DNA of 64,000 nucleotides from Chryseobacterium jejuense (GTDB lineage: Bacteria; Bacteroidota; Bacteroidia; Flavobacteriales; Weeksellaceae), in assembly GCF_900100075.1 (NCBI RefSeq), contig NZ_FNEG01000006.1, forward strand, positions 310,001-374,000. The letters run 5' to 3'. Shown one piece after another: positions 33,807 to 41,972 of this stretch; position 1 is the first letter of the stretch; each line of letters opens with the position of its first letter. Below the pieces are notes generated by a model. That model was not told the DNA's origin. It did no database searches and was given only the letters and a program-made list of their open reading frames with translations. The translations under genes and the position numbers were made by a program.

Positions 33807-34430
33807 TTATCTTCTCTTTCCAAAACTCAAAAGTATTTCCTCATCAGTTTTTTCATCTTTTTGATCTAAAGAATAGCAAAAGCTTATTGTACGTTCTCCT
33901 TTAAATTTTGAATATAATGTGGGCCTCAGTAATTGAGTTTTATTATCATTGAATGGTGATCTTTTTTTATTGTCAGGATTTCGTTTTACTGTATAACAAT
34001 ATATTTTATTAGGGTCTTTACTGTCACTTTTAGACAATGAAGAAACCATTAATCTCCTTATGTTCTCAGGATGATTTGGATTTATTTGAGTAGGAATAAA
34101 ACTAGAAAAATGCTGATAAAACTGTTCTAAAATATTTCCTAAGTTTGATGAATAGCTAATATTAAAAAACTCTCTTAATTTTTGAGCGGAAATCATAATT
34201 TGAGTTGAGTTGGCAGGAGCAGTTAAAGTATGACCAGGGTCATCTGCTTTTATAAATTCAAGTTTTAAAAGTGCATATTCAGGTCTTTTTTCATTTTCAA
34301 CATACAACTTAACAAGAACTGTATAACTTTCACTTTTATAATTGAATGTAAAGGCTTCAATAACCCAGCCTTTGTTTTCCATATCTTCTTTAAGCTGTTT
34401 CAGATTTTGTAAAAGATGTGTATTTTTCAT
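33807..34430 (-). CDS. DUF6037-like protein
   Basis: 207 aa, no signal peptide. The start MKNTHLLQNLKQLKEDMENK (helical) is followed by EAFTFNYKSESYTVLVKLYV and YALLKLEFIKAD. A later LREFFNISYSSNLGNILEQF block and a basic C-terminus complete it. The order resembles DUF6037, a family of unknown function in accessory regions, but I am only moderately sure. It is the sole gene between groEL remnants 2 and 1. Confidence 0.5.
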   Translation of the reverse strand: MKNTHLLQNLKQLKEDMENKGWVIEAFTFNYKSESYTVLVKLYVENEKRPEYALLKLEFIKADDPGHTLTAPANSTQIMISAQKLREFFNISYSSNLGNILEQFYQHFSSFIPTQINPNHPENIRRLMVSSLSKSDSKDPNKIYCYTVKRNPDNKKRSPFNDNKTQLLRPTLYSKFKGERTISFCYSLDQKDEKTDEEILLSFGKRR

Positions 34431-34579
34431 ATAGTAAACGTTTTTAAGAGAATTTCCTTAATATATTTTTACTAAATTAAAATATAAAAATATTACTTCC
34501 TTATGGGAAACCATAAAAACAAAAAAACCGCCCTACAAGTAGAGAGGTTAGGATATTAATTTGCCTCGGTCGCTGACCG

Positions 34580-34722
34580 TTACATCATTCCTGGCATTCC
34601 ACCACCTATTGGCATAGCTGGTTCAGCACTCTTTACTTCAGTGATAACACCATTCAGTAGTAAGAAGCATTCCAGATACAGAAGCTACGTTTTCAAGGGG
34701 CAACTCTTGTTACTTTTGTTGC
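34580..34722 (-). pseudogene. Remnant 1 of the groEL 3' end
   Basis: It matches the GroEL end over about 48 codons but carries single-base changes and insertions (for example in ACACCATTCAGTAG) that break the frame. A worn terminator lies left of it at about 34521-34548. It ends at the 35-bp inverted repeat, and intact groEL with its own terminator begins right after. It sits in the 423-bp gap 34431-34853. Confidence 0.75.
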
Positions 34723-34723
34723 A

Positions 34724-34758
34724 TATCCTTGTCAAGGTTTAAAACCTTGACAAGGATA
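34724..34758. repeat. 35-bp inverted repeat, copy 2
   Basis: TATCCTTGTCAAGGTTT and its reverse complement, about 94 bp left of the end of groEL. It is nearly identical to the copy at 29378-29412 and has the same right-hand flank. Confidence 0.7.
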
Positions 34759-34792
34759 CCAATACAGGCACCTTTGTCTAAAACTTATAGAT

Positions 34793-34823
34793 AAAAAAAA
34801 CCGCCCTACAAAAGCAGAGCGGT
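34793..34823 (-). terminator. groESL operon terminator
   Basis: On the minus strand ACCGCTCTGC, TTTTGTAGGG and CGGT fold into a GC-rich hairpin followed by a long T run. It lies 31 bp past the groEL stop. It is repeated, with decay, beside each groEL remnant. Confidence 0.8.
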
Positions 34824-34853
34824 CTATATATTAAATTTGTCTCAACGACGTTA

Positions 34854-36479
34854 TTACATCATTCCTGGCATTCCACCACCCATTGGCATAGCTGGTTCTG
34901 CACTCTTAATTTCAGTGATAACACATTCAGTTGTAAGAAGCATTCCAGATACAGAAGCTGCGTTTTCAAGAGCAACTCTTGTTACTTTAGTTGGGTCAAT
35001 GATACCTGCTTCAAGCATGTGAACATACTCGTCAGTTTTCGCGTTGTATCCGAAGTCTCCTGATCCTTCTGCTACTTTAGCAACGATTACAGAACCTTCA
35101 CCACCTGCGTTAGCAACGATTTGTCTTAATGGCTCCTCGATAGCTCTCTTAACGATTTTGATCCCTGTAGTTTCGTCAGAATTGATCCCTGTAAGGTTAT
35201 CTAAAGCAGAGATTGCTCTTACTAAAGCAACACCTCCTCCAGCTACGATACCTTCTTCAACAGCTGCTCTTGTAGCGTGAAGTGCATCATCAACTCTGTC
35301 TTTTTTCTCTTTCATTTCTACTTCAGAAGCAGCACCTACGTACAATACAGCAACACCACCAGCTAACTTAGCTAATCTCTCCTGAAGTTTCTCTCTGTCG
35401 TAGTCAGAAGTTGTAGTTTCCATCTGAGCTTTGATCTGAGCTACTCTTCCTTTGATTTTAGCTTCGTCACCACCACCGTTTACAACAGTTGTGTTGTCTT
35501 TGTCAATTGTTACTTTCTCAGCAGTTCCAAGCATGTCTAAAGAGATGTTTTCCATAGTGAAACCTTGCTCTTCAGAGATCACTTGTCCACCTGTAAGGAT
35601 AGCGATATCTTCTAACATTGCTTTTCTTCTGTCTCCGAATCCTGGAGCTTTTACAGCAGCAATTTTAAGAGAACCTCTTAGTTTGTTTACAACTAAAGTA
35701 GCTAAAGCTTCCCCTTCAACTTCTTCAGAGATAATTAATAGAGATTTACCACCTTGTGCAATTGGCTCAAGAACTGGAAGTAATTCTTTCATTGAAGAAA
35801 TTTTCTTCTCTACTAAAAGGATATATGGATTTTCTAGTTCAGCTAACATTTTCTCAGGGTTAGTCACAAAGTATGGTGACTGGTAACCTCTGTCAAACTG
35901 CATACCTTCTACAACATCTACTGTTGTATCGATACCTTTAGCTTCTTCTACAGTAATTACACCTTCTTTTCCAACTTTTCCGAAAGCTTCAGCGATTAAA
36001 GCACCGATAGTTTCGTCATTGTTAGCAGAAACTGAAGCTACTTGCTTCACCATTTCTGTAGAATCTCCAACCGTTTTAGATTGAGATTTAAGGTTTTCAA
36101 CAACAGCAGTTACAGCTTTGTCAATACCTCTTTTAAGATCCATTGGGTTAGCACCAGCTGCTACGTTCTTAAGACCTTCTCTTACGATAGCTTGTGCCAA
36201 TACAGTAGCGGTAGTAGTACCATCTCCTGCGATATCATTAGTTTTGGACGCAACTTCTTTTACCATTTGCGCACCCATATTTTCTACTCTATCTTCAAGT
36301 TCGATTTCTTTTGCAACAGAAACACCATCCTTAGTTACGTGTGGAGCACCGAAAGATTTTTCGATTACTACGTTTCTTCCTTTAGGACCTAAAGTTACTT
36401 TTACTGCATTTGCTAATGCATCAACTCCTCTCTTTAGAGCGTCTCTTGATTCAATATCGAATTTTATTTCCTTTGCCAT
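34854..36479 (-). CDS. groEL: Chaperonin GroEL (60 kDa)
   Basis: 541 aa. It begins MAKEIKFDIESRDALKRGVD and carries KVTLGPKGRNVVIEKSFG, GDGTTTATVLAQ (nucleotide binding), AKDGVSVAKEI-like text and ends KSAEPAMPMGGGMPGMM, the Gly/Met-rich tail. Fourteen copies assemble into the double ring that folds proteins with GroES. Length and motifs are normal. It is the second gene of a groES-groEL operon (99-bp gap). Its 3' end is duplicated several times to the left. Confidence 0.98.
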   Translation of the reverse strand: MAKEIKFDIESRDALKRGVDALANAVKVTLGPKGRNVVIEKSFGAPHVTKDGVSVAKEIELEDRVENMGAQMVKEVASKTNDIAGDGTTTATVLAQAIVREGLKNVAAGANPMDLKRGIDKAVTAVVENLKSQSKTVGDSTEMVKQVASVSANNDETIGALIAEAFGKVGKEGVITVEEAKGIDTTVDVVEGMQFDRGYQSPYFVTNPEKMLAELENPYILLVEKKISSMKELLPVLEPIAQGGKSLLIISEEVEGEALATLVVNKLRGSLKIAAVKAPGFGDRRKAMLEDIAILTGGQVISEEQGFTMENISLDMLGTAEKVTIDKDNTTVVNGGGDEAKIKGRVAQIKAQMETTTSDYDREKLQERLAKLAGGVAVLYVGAASEVEMKEKKDRVDDALHATRAAVEEGIVAGGGVALVRAISALDNLTGINSDETTGIKIVKRAIEEPLRQIVANAGGEGSVIVAKVAEGSGDFGYNAKTDEYVHMLEAGIIDPTKVTRVALENAASVSGMLLTTECVITEIKSAEPAMPMGGGMPGMM

Positions 36480-36579
36480 ATTGTTTAGCTTTTAGCGACT
36501 GGCTCTTAGCTTTTGGCTTTTACAAGTCGCAAGTTTGATTTTTAAATTTAGTTATTGGATAAAATAGTAAGATGTATGC

Positions 36580-36858
36580 TTATCCGATGATTCCTAATAA
36601 GTCAGCTTCTTTTACAATTAAGTAATCTTTACCTTCTAATTTCAATTCAGAACCTGAATATTTTCCATAAAGAACTTTGTCACCTACTTGAACAGTTGTA
36701 GGCTCATCTTTTTTACCAGGACCTACTGCCACTACAGTACCTTCTTGCGGCTTTTCCTTTGCAGTATCCGGGATAATAATTCCTGAAGCTGTTTTAGTTT
36801 CTGCTGCTATTGGCTCTACCAGAACTCTGTCTGCTAATGGTTTAAAGTTTACTGACAT
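36580..36858 (-). CDS. groES: Co-chaperonin GroES (10 kDa)
   Basis: 92 aa. It begins MSVNFKPLADRVLVEPIAAE and has the mobile-loop segment TKTASGIIIPDTAKEKPQEG, VVAVGPGKKD and the end LIVKEADLLGIIG. Seven copies form the lid that caps GroEL. It is the first gene of the operon. Upstream, the minus strand shows two CTGCCA repeats and ATGGCATACATTTAGAG; whether these form a heat-shock promoter cannot be told here. Confidence 0.97.
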   Translation of the reverse strand: MSVNFKPLADRVLVEPIAAETKTASGIIIPDTAKEKPQEGTVVAVGPGKKDEPTTVQVGDKVLYGKYSGSELKLEGKDYLIVKEADLLGIIG

Positions 36859-36983
36859 AATATATTTATTTTTTAATTATTTCTGTGTTGTAATTCTCTA
36901 AATGTATGCCATGAGACATTGGTGGCTGAAATGGCAGAGTTTTATTCCTGAATGTGAAAATTTGGCAGAAAAATAAAAAACAG

Positions 36984-37005
36984 AAAGCCGGAAATTTCCG
37001 GCTTT
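36984..37005 (-). terminator. Terminator of the first peptide gene
   Basis: AAAGCCGGAAATTTCCGGCTTT is a perfect palindrome followed on the minus strand by CTG and a T run. It lies 33 bp past the peptide stop. Confidence 0.75.
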
Positions 37006-37038
37006 TATTGTAAGTGTTTAACTTTTTGAATACTATTT

Positions 37039-37173
37039 TTATGGACATTGTTGCCCCGGTCCGATCCATAGGATACATTGTCCTTTGTAATTGTACTCAC
37101 AGCAAAAACGTCCTGCCGCTCCGCCGTTGATTGATTTCTGAGCATCTCTGCTTAGTAATTTTGCATTTTTCAT
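37039..37173 (-). CDS. Double-glycine-leader Cys-rich peptide (bacteriocin-like)
   Basis: 44 aa, too short for usual gene calling: MKNAKLLSRDAQKSINGG then AAGRFCCEYNYKGQC and ILWIGPGQQCP. The leader ends in GG at residues 17-18, the classic cleavage site of C39-type peptidase/ABC exporters. The core has four cysteines. The family layout is typical of small Chryseobacterium/Elizabethkingia peptides annotated as bacteriocin-like. A very similar second copy lies 236 bp away. The exporter is not in this window. Confidence 0.75.
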   Translation of the reverse strand: MKNAKLLSRDAQKSINGGAAGRFCCEYNYKGQCILWIGPGQQCP

Positions 37174-37253
37174 AGTTAATAATATTTAATTTGTATACTT
37201 CCCGAACGTTTAAAGTCAATCAGGATTTTGACATTTGGTGTTTAAGATTATAT

Positions 37254-37261
37254 CAAAGATA
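37254..37261 (-). promoter_or_regulatory. Putative -7 box of the first peptide gene
   Basis: TATCTTTG on the minus strand fits TAnnTTTG and lies about 80 bp before the start codon. The same region, with TGTCAAAATCCTGATTGAC on the minus strand, is duplicated before the second peptide gene. Confidence 0.35.
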
Positions 37262-37362
37262 GTATTTTTCCTTAATATGTGATATATTTATTTAATAATT
37301 TTAAGTATAATTTGTTGGTTATCAGTTGATAGTTGTTCTTTGGTGGATGGGGTGTAAAAAGA

Positions 37363-37388
37363 AAAAGCCGGAAAAATCTCCGGCTTTT
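37363..37388 (-). terminator. Terminator of the second peptide gene
   Basis: AAAAGCCGG and CCGGCTTTT pair around an 8-nt loop, followed on the minus strand by a T-rich stretch, 21 bp past the stop. Confidence 0.7.
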
Positions 37389-37408
37389 ATTTGTGATGTA
37401 GAACATAT

Positions 37409-37546
37409 TTATGGACATTGTTGCCCCGGCCCAATCCAACGGATACATTTCATGTTGTCATCATAATCACAACAAACAAGTTTTGCAGCAGATCCTCCAT
37501 GAATGGATTTCTGACTGTCTCTGTTTAATAATTTAGCATTTTTCAT
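37409..37546 (-). CDS. Double-glycine-leader Cys-rich peptide, paralogue
   Basis: 45 aa: MKNAKLLNRDSQKSIHGG then SAAKLVCCDYDDNMKC and IRWIGPGQQCP. It shares the leader (GG at 17-18), the CC pair, the single Cys, and the WIGPGQQCP end with its neighbour, while the loop between is different. This is the expected look of a tandem duplication with diversification of the core. The start codon is the first ATG after a good purine-rich stretch. Confidence 0.75.
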   Translation of the reverse strand: MKNAKLLNRDSQKSIHGGSAAKLVCCDYDDNMKCIRWIGPGQQCP

Positions 37547-37708
37547 ATGTGTAATACCTTCGTTTTTTTGATTCCTGAATATTTAATGTCAATCAGGATT
37601 TTTGACAACTGGTGTTTTAGTATTGATTCAAAGGTAAGTGTTTTTAATACAGGTTGTTAAGTTGTTTGTAGACAAAGGGTAGGAGTTGGTGTTTTGAAGT
37701 TCAATTTT

Positions 37709-38431
37709 TTACGGGATCATCTCTAGAAACATTTTTCTTCCACCCATATCCATTTCCTGTTTTACAATTTTTCTTGTTTCGGGATCAATATAATAAGTGA
37801 CAATAGAAGCTCTGTTGCTTATATCATCATTTGTTTTTACAGTCCAAACCGGCTTCCCTTTGTATTCTGCTTTTTGAGTATCCAGAATGTAGGCTTTCAT
37901 TATTCCTTTTTTCTCAGATTTTGGGTTGTAGTCGAAAATAGAAATTTCGGTTGTATAGTTTTCTTTTAAAGGAAGAAACCTTATCAGCATAGCATAACTG
38001 CTGCTGTCAAAATAATGGGTGGCAGGGATTTCAATACTATCTTTTTTCTGAGATTTTTTATCCAGATAATATCCGCTGACTTTATCCTTACCGGATTTAA
38101 GGACCATATCTCTCATCATATTGTAAGATGAATGATAGATTGGAGTGAAATCAGAGGTTTTTACAAGAGTGGAATCTGTCCATTTTGCATCCGGAGCCTG
38201 CTTCAATTTTACAGTTGTTCTGATTAAAAGATCTGTTTTGTTTAATTTTTTAAGTTCCGTAATAATATTTCCGATTTCTGTTTTTGATCCTGCATTATCA
38301 GCGTACCATAGAGCTTCAGATGTTTCATCTTTAATCAATTTTGAATTGATGGCTGCATTTTGTGGAGAAAGCAGTTCTTGTGAAAAAAAATGAGTACTGC
38401 TTATCAATAAAAGAAAAATAAATGTTCTCAT
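37709..38431 (-). CDS. Secreted protein, DUF3108-like
   Basis: 240 aa with a signal peptide (MRTFIFLLLISSTHFFSQ). The C-terminal half has KAEYKGKPVWTVKTNDD, then VTYYIDPETRKIVKQEMDM, a strand order seen in DUF3108 proteins, where a ligand-binding beta-barrel is suspected. Two DUF-typical blocks (YHSSYNMMRDMVLKSGKDK and GYYLDKKSQKKDS) precede it. Periplasmic role is unknown. It is a single gene. Confidence 0.5.
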   Translation of the reverse strand: MRTFIFLLLISSTHFFSQELLSPQNAAINSKLIKDETSEALWYADNAGSKTEIGNIITELKKLNKTDLLIRTTVKLKQAPDAKWTDSTLVKTSDFTPIYHSSYNMMRDMVLKSGKDKVSGYYLDKKSQKKDSIEIPATHYFDSSSYAMLIRFLPLKENYTTEISIFDYNPKSEKKGIMKAYILDTQKAEYKGKPVWTVKTNDDISNRASIVTYYIDPETRKIVKQEMDMGGRKMFLEMIP

Positions 38432-38513
38432 AGTCTTTTTATCAATTAGTTATTCTAATCTTTAAAAAGTTACATGGTTGAACATTAATAGTTTAGGTAA
38501 GTGTGGAGTCAAA

Positions 38514-39734
38514 TTAAGCAGAAGGTATTTCACTTTTTTGATGCAGGTTTACTTTAGAAATAATAGCTCCTGAAACCGCAATGCCAATAAAATTGGTTAC
38601 CGATCTGGCTTCATTCATAAAACGGTCTACAGTATAAAGAAGGGCAATATCTGTTAATGGAATTTTTCCAAACCTGTTCAAGGTAAAGATAAGGGCTAAA
38701 AACCCTGAACCGGGTACACCGGATGCTGTTTTTGAAGTAATGGAAATAATAACAAAAAGCCATACATAATCATTAAAGCTCAAAGAAATATTATAAAACT
38801 GAACAAGAAAACAGCAGGTTACCGAAATATAAATGCAGGCTCCCGCAAGATTAAAATTATACCCTAGAGGAATAATAAATCTTAAAATTTTTCTGCTATA
38901 CCCTTGAGATTCCATTTTTTCAAAAATTAAAGGAAAGGCGGTCTTTGAAGATGAAGTGGTGATGACCAGAATAATTTCCTCCTTAATATCCAGTAAAAAT
39001 TTCCACAAATTGAATCTGAATAGGTAAGAGATAAAACCTAAGACACCAAAAATAAATACAATATCTGCAAGATAAACAGTGGCTACCACTTTACTTAATG
39101 GTAATAGAGTATTGATCCCATACACCGCAACTCCATAAGCAATATTGCAGAAAATAATAAAAGGAAGAATAATATAAAGGTATTTAATAACGGTGTAAAA
39201 CAAATCTGTCCCTCTATCCAAGAGTTTCAGAAACTTTTCCTTTTTTGAGGAAAAGTTCATCGTTACTCCTATCAAAATGGATAGAAAAAGAAAAATACCA
39301 TGTCTGTTGAGATATAAAACGGTGGAAATATCTCCGTCTTTTATTTCAAAAGTCTTGGGAAGAGCAGTGTTGATGCGGGTAACATCAATTCCGGTATCGG
39401 AACCGGGCTGCATGACTAAACCAAAGGTAAGACCTAATATTATGGCTATTGTGCTTATGGTCAAAAAATATAAAATGGTTTGCAATACAATATTACTTGC
39501 ATTTTTAATTTCGGACAGTTGGCAGATCCCGTAAATAATAGCCATAAAAATAACCGGAAGAATAAAGGCTTCCAGAATCATAAAAAAATACCTGCTTACT
39601 ACTCCTAGTTTTATACTTTCTTCAGCAGCATAATGCCCTACCAGTACACCGCATATCATTGCAGTAAACACATACAAAGTAAGGTTTTTGAGGTATTTGC
39701 CGGTGAATGTTTTTTTGGACTGTAGGAAATTCAT
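38514..39734 (-). CDS. Dicarboxylate/amino acid:cation symporter (SDF/DAACS family)
   Basis: 406 aa with about eight hydrophobic segments. The conserved serine-rich hairpin TTSSSKTAFPLIFEKMESQG is followed by FIIPLGYNFNLAGACIYISV (the 'G.t.N..G.a' block) and a later ITSKTASGVPGSGF. These are the substrate and sodium-binding elements of GltP/DctA-like transporters of the inner membrane. Transport of glutamate, aspartate or C4-dicarboxylates is likely; the exact substrate is unknown. It neighbours a CitMHS gene 89 bp upstream on the same strand. Confidence 0.85.
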   Translation of the reverse strand: MNFLQSKKTFTGKYLKNLTLYVFTAMICGVLVGHYAAEESIKLGVVSRYFFMILEAFILPVIFMAIIYGICQLSEIKNASNIVLQTILYFLTISTIAIILGLTFGLVMQPGSDTGIDVTRINTALPKTFEIKDGDISTVLYLNRHGIFLFLSILIGVTMNFSSKKEKFLKLLDRGTDLFYTVIKYLYIILPFIIFCNIAYGVAVYGINTLLPLSKVVATVYLADIVFIFGVLGFISYLFRFNLWKFLLDIKEEIILVITTSSSKTAFPLIFEKMESQGYSRKILRFIIPLGYNFNLAGACIYISVTCCFLVQFYNISLSFNDYVWLFVIISITSKTASGVPGSGFLALIFTLNRFGKIPLTDIALLYTVDRFMNEARSVTNFIGIAVSGAIISKVNLHQKSEIPSA

Positions 39735-39823
39735 CTGGAAATTAAACTGTCTTTACAAAACAGATTTTTAGGCTTGATTATTATTTATGAAGTTGAAGAT
39801 ACTCATTATTCATCAAATTCTAA

Positions 39824-41110
39824 TTATATCGTTCCGAGAAGCAGCGCTCCTAGAAGCATGATGATTGATGATCCGATTGCCCACTTTAATGTGTATTTAA
39901 GATGGTCAGAATATTCCACCCCAGCCAATGATACCAATAGATAGGTAGAAGGAACCAGCGGACTCAGCAAATGCGAGGCCTGCCCCACAAGGCTGGCTCT
40001 TCCCAATATTTCCGGAGCAATATCCAATTGACGGCCTGTAGCCTCAATGATTGGCAATATTCCAAAATAATAAGCGTCATTAGTAAGAAAGAAAGTAAGC
40101 GGAACACTGAAAATGGCTGTAATAATATTAAGATAGCTACCCCAACTTTTAGGAACAATTTCTATCATGCTGTTTCCCATTGCCTGCATGATTCCCGTTC
40201 CGTTGAGGATTCCCGTGAAAATACCAGCTCCAAAAATCATTCCTGCCACAGACAGAGCATTTCCGGCATGTTTTGACATTATTTTTTGCTGATCTTTCAG
40301 TTTAGGATAGTTGATAACCGATGCGATACAAAATGCAATCATGAAAGCAATTCCTAGGGGAACAATATCCAGTATCATAACAATCAGCAAGATGAGCGTC
40401 AGGAAAAGGTTGACCCAGATCAGCTTTGGGCGAAGCAGTTTAGGATCAGCCTCTCCACTAATGTCGCTCGTACTATATTGAATGTGTTTTCCATATTTTG
40501 CAATGCGTTTTTTCTCCTTTTTTCCTAAGATATACGCCACAAATATCACCCAAAGAATTCCTAAAGTCATAATAGGAATCATAGGGACGAAAATTTCTGT
40601 ATGTCCCAGTTTCAGGGAACTCATCACTCGTGCAGTAGGCCCTCCCCAAGGTAAGATGTTCATAATTCCTCCGGCCAGCATGATAATGCAGGTTAAGGTA
40701 AGCGGATTCATTCCTTGCTTTTTATATAAAGGAAGCATAGCGGCTACAACAATAATATAAGTAGAAGAACCGTCGCCGTCAAGAGAAACCAAGGTAGTGA
40801 GAATGGCTGTTCCTATGGTAGTTTTTACAGGATTATCTCCCACAGCTTTTAAAATAAAATTCACTAAGGGCTCAAAAAGCCCAGTGTCTATCATTAAGCT
40901 GAAATAAAGAATGGCAAAAATGAGCATGACGCCAGTAAGGGCAATTTCTTTTACTCCGTTTTTCATCATTTCTCCCAGATTTGGACCAAAACCAGCTATT
41001 AATGCTATTGCTACAGGAATAATAACCAAGGCGGTAAGAGGAGTCATTTTTTTATTCATGATGAGTACCATAAAAATGATAATCATAAGAAATCCAAGGA
41101 GGGTAAGCAT
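39824..41110 (-). CDS. CitMHS family citrate/metal:proton symporter
   Basis: 428 aa with ten or more hydrophobic segments. The family blocks LTLLGFLMIIIFMVLIMNKK (start), SLDGDGSSTYIIVVAAMLPL and LPWGGPTARVMSSL are plain, as is a late FFLTNDAYYFGILPI. CitMHS proteins take up citrate complexed to Mg or other divalent metals with protons. It is likely an operon with DUF2490 upstream, only 18 bp away, and faces a divergent two-component system that may regulate it. Confidence 0.85.
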   Translation of the reverse strand: MLTLLGFLMIIIFMVLIMNKKMTPLTALVIIPVAIALIAGFGPNLGEMMKNGVKEIALTGVMLIFAILYFSLMIDTGLFEPLVNFILKAVGDNPVKTTIGTAILTTLVSLDGDGSSTYIIVVAAMLPLYKKQGMNPLTLTCIIMLAGGIMNILPWGGPTARVMSSLKLGHTEIFVPMIPIMTLGILWVIFVAYILGKKEKKRIAKYGKHIQYSTSDISGEADPKLLRPKLIWVNLFLTLILLIVMILDIVPLGIAFMIAFCIASVINYPKLKDQQKIMSKHAGNALSVAGMIFGAGIFTGILNGTGIMQAMGNSMIEIVPKSWGSYLNIITAIFSVPLTFFLTNDAYYFGILPIIEATGRQLDIAPEILGRASLVGQASHLLSPLVPSTYLLVSLAGVEYSDHLKYTLKWAIGSSIIMLLGALLLGTI

Positions 41111-41128
41111 AGGTGAATGTATTTGAGG

Positions 41129-41821
41129 TTATTTATTTTTATTTTTTCTCCAGTCAAAACTGTTTCGGTAACCCACATAAGCATAGTTACTTGTAGAGCC
41201 TGTTTCAAGCTGATTGATAAATGCGACTTCTATCGCTGAGTTTTTTCCGACTTTTATGCCTATTCCGGCTGTTAATCGGTTACTGTCAAACGGTTCTTCT
41301 TTCACCATATTCATTCTGATTTCATTTTTAAGAATACCATAGAATTTTTCTTTTTCTCCGGTTTTGTTGAATGGAATTCTCAAAGAAATAAGGTATCGAA
41401 GTCTTACAATAAATTCATTAGGATTACTGATAAAACGTTCTTCTACCCGAAACCGATGAGAGATAGAAGTTCTTCCGATATTTCCCCCAAGGCTCACTTG
41501 TTGAAAAGGTCTTTTTTCGTATCTCTCTCTTTTGGTGTTATCAGATTTATAGGAGTCCAAAATAAGAAACATCATTCCCAAGGCAGGCTTTACTTCATTA
41601 GCTACCTCGTAATCTACATAGGCAGAGACCAGAAAAAGACGGGTGTCATAAGCCAGATCAAAGGACCGATACTGTGAAAGAGCAGTTAAAGTACTTTTGT
41701 CTGTCAATCTTGCAGACATAAGATACTGAAACCACATATTGTAATTGTCACGGCTTTGTGCACAGACCACTTGACTAAACCCCAATAAAAAAATGGTGAT
41801 TAATGATAATTTAACTTTCAT
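41129..41821 (-). CDS. DUF2490 outer-membrane protein
   Basis: 230 aa with a signal peptide (ending VVCAQS). The mature sequence has NYNMWFQYLMSARLTDKSTL near the start and alternating strands ending in YVGYRNSFDWRKN, the DUF2490 beta-barrel layout. Such proteins are predicted outer-membrane barrels. The CitMHS gene follows 18 bp after its stop, which hints at an outer-membrane route for the transported metabolite. Confidence 0.75.
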   Translation of the reverse strand: MKVKLSLITIFLLGFSQVVCAQSRDNYNMWFQYLMSARLTDKSTLTALSQYRSFDLAYDTRLFLVSAYVDYEVANEVKPALGMMFLILDSYKSDNTKRERYEKRPFQQVSLGGNIGRTSISHRFRVEERFISNPNEFIVRLRYLISLRIPFNKTGEKEKFYGILKNEIRMNMVKEEPFDSNRLTAGIGIKVGKNSAIEVAFINQLETGSTSNYAYVGYRNSFDWRKNKNK

Positions 41822-41939
41822 GTAAAACTGAATTAATATCCTGATGTTTCAAATATATTTATAAGATGGAGCCATGAATTTATTTTTCAATCAATGACAG
41901 TTTTTATCAGTGAACTGCAATCCCAGGAAAAAAAGGTCT

Positions 41940-41947
41940 TATATTTG
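41940..41947 (+). promoter_or_regulatory. Putative -7 box of the histidine kinase gene
   Basis: TATATTTG fits TAnnTTTG, 25 bp before the ATG at 41973. Confidence 0.4.
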
Positions 41948-41972
41948 AAAGATTGAAAATTGGATATTTTAG

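Noticed and set aside
27281..34430. Prophage or integrative element with integrase
   Set aside because: No integrase, recombinase, portal, capsid or transfer gene was found; the evidence for insertion rests on groEL end duplications only.
36866..37078. 70-aa minus-strand frame between groES and the first peptide gene
   Set aside because: It overlaps the peptide gene in another frame and the terminator; no coding character.
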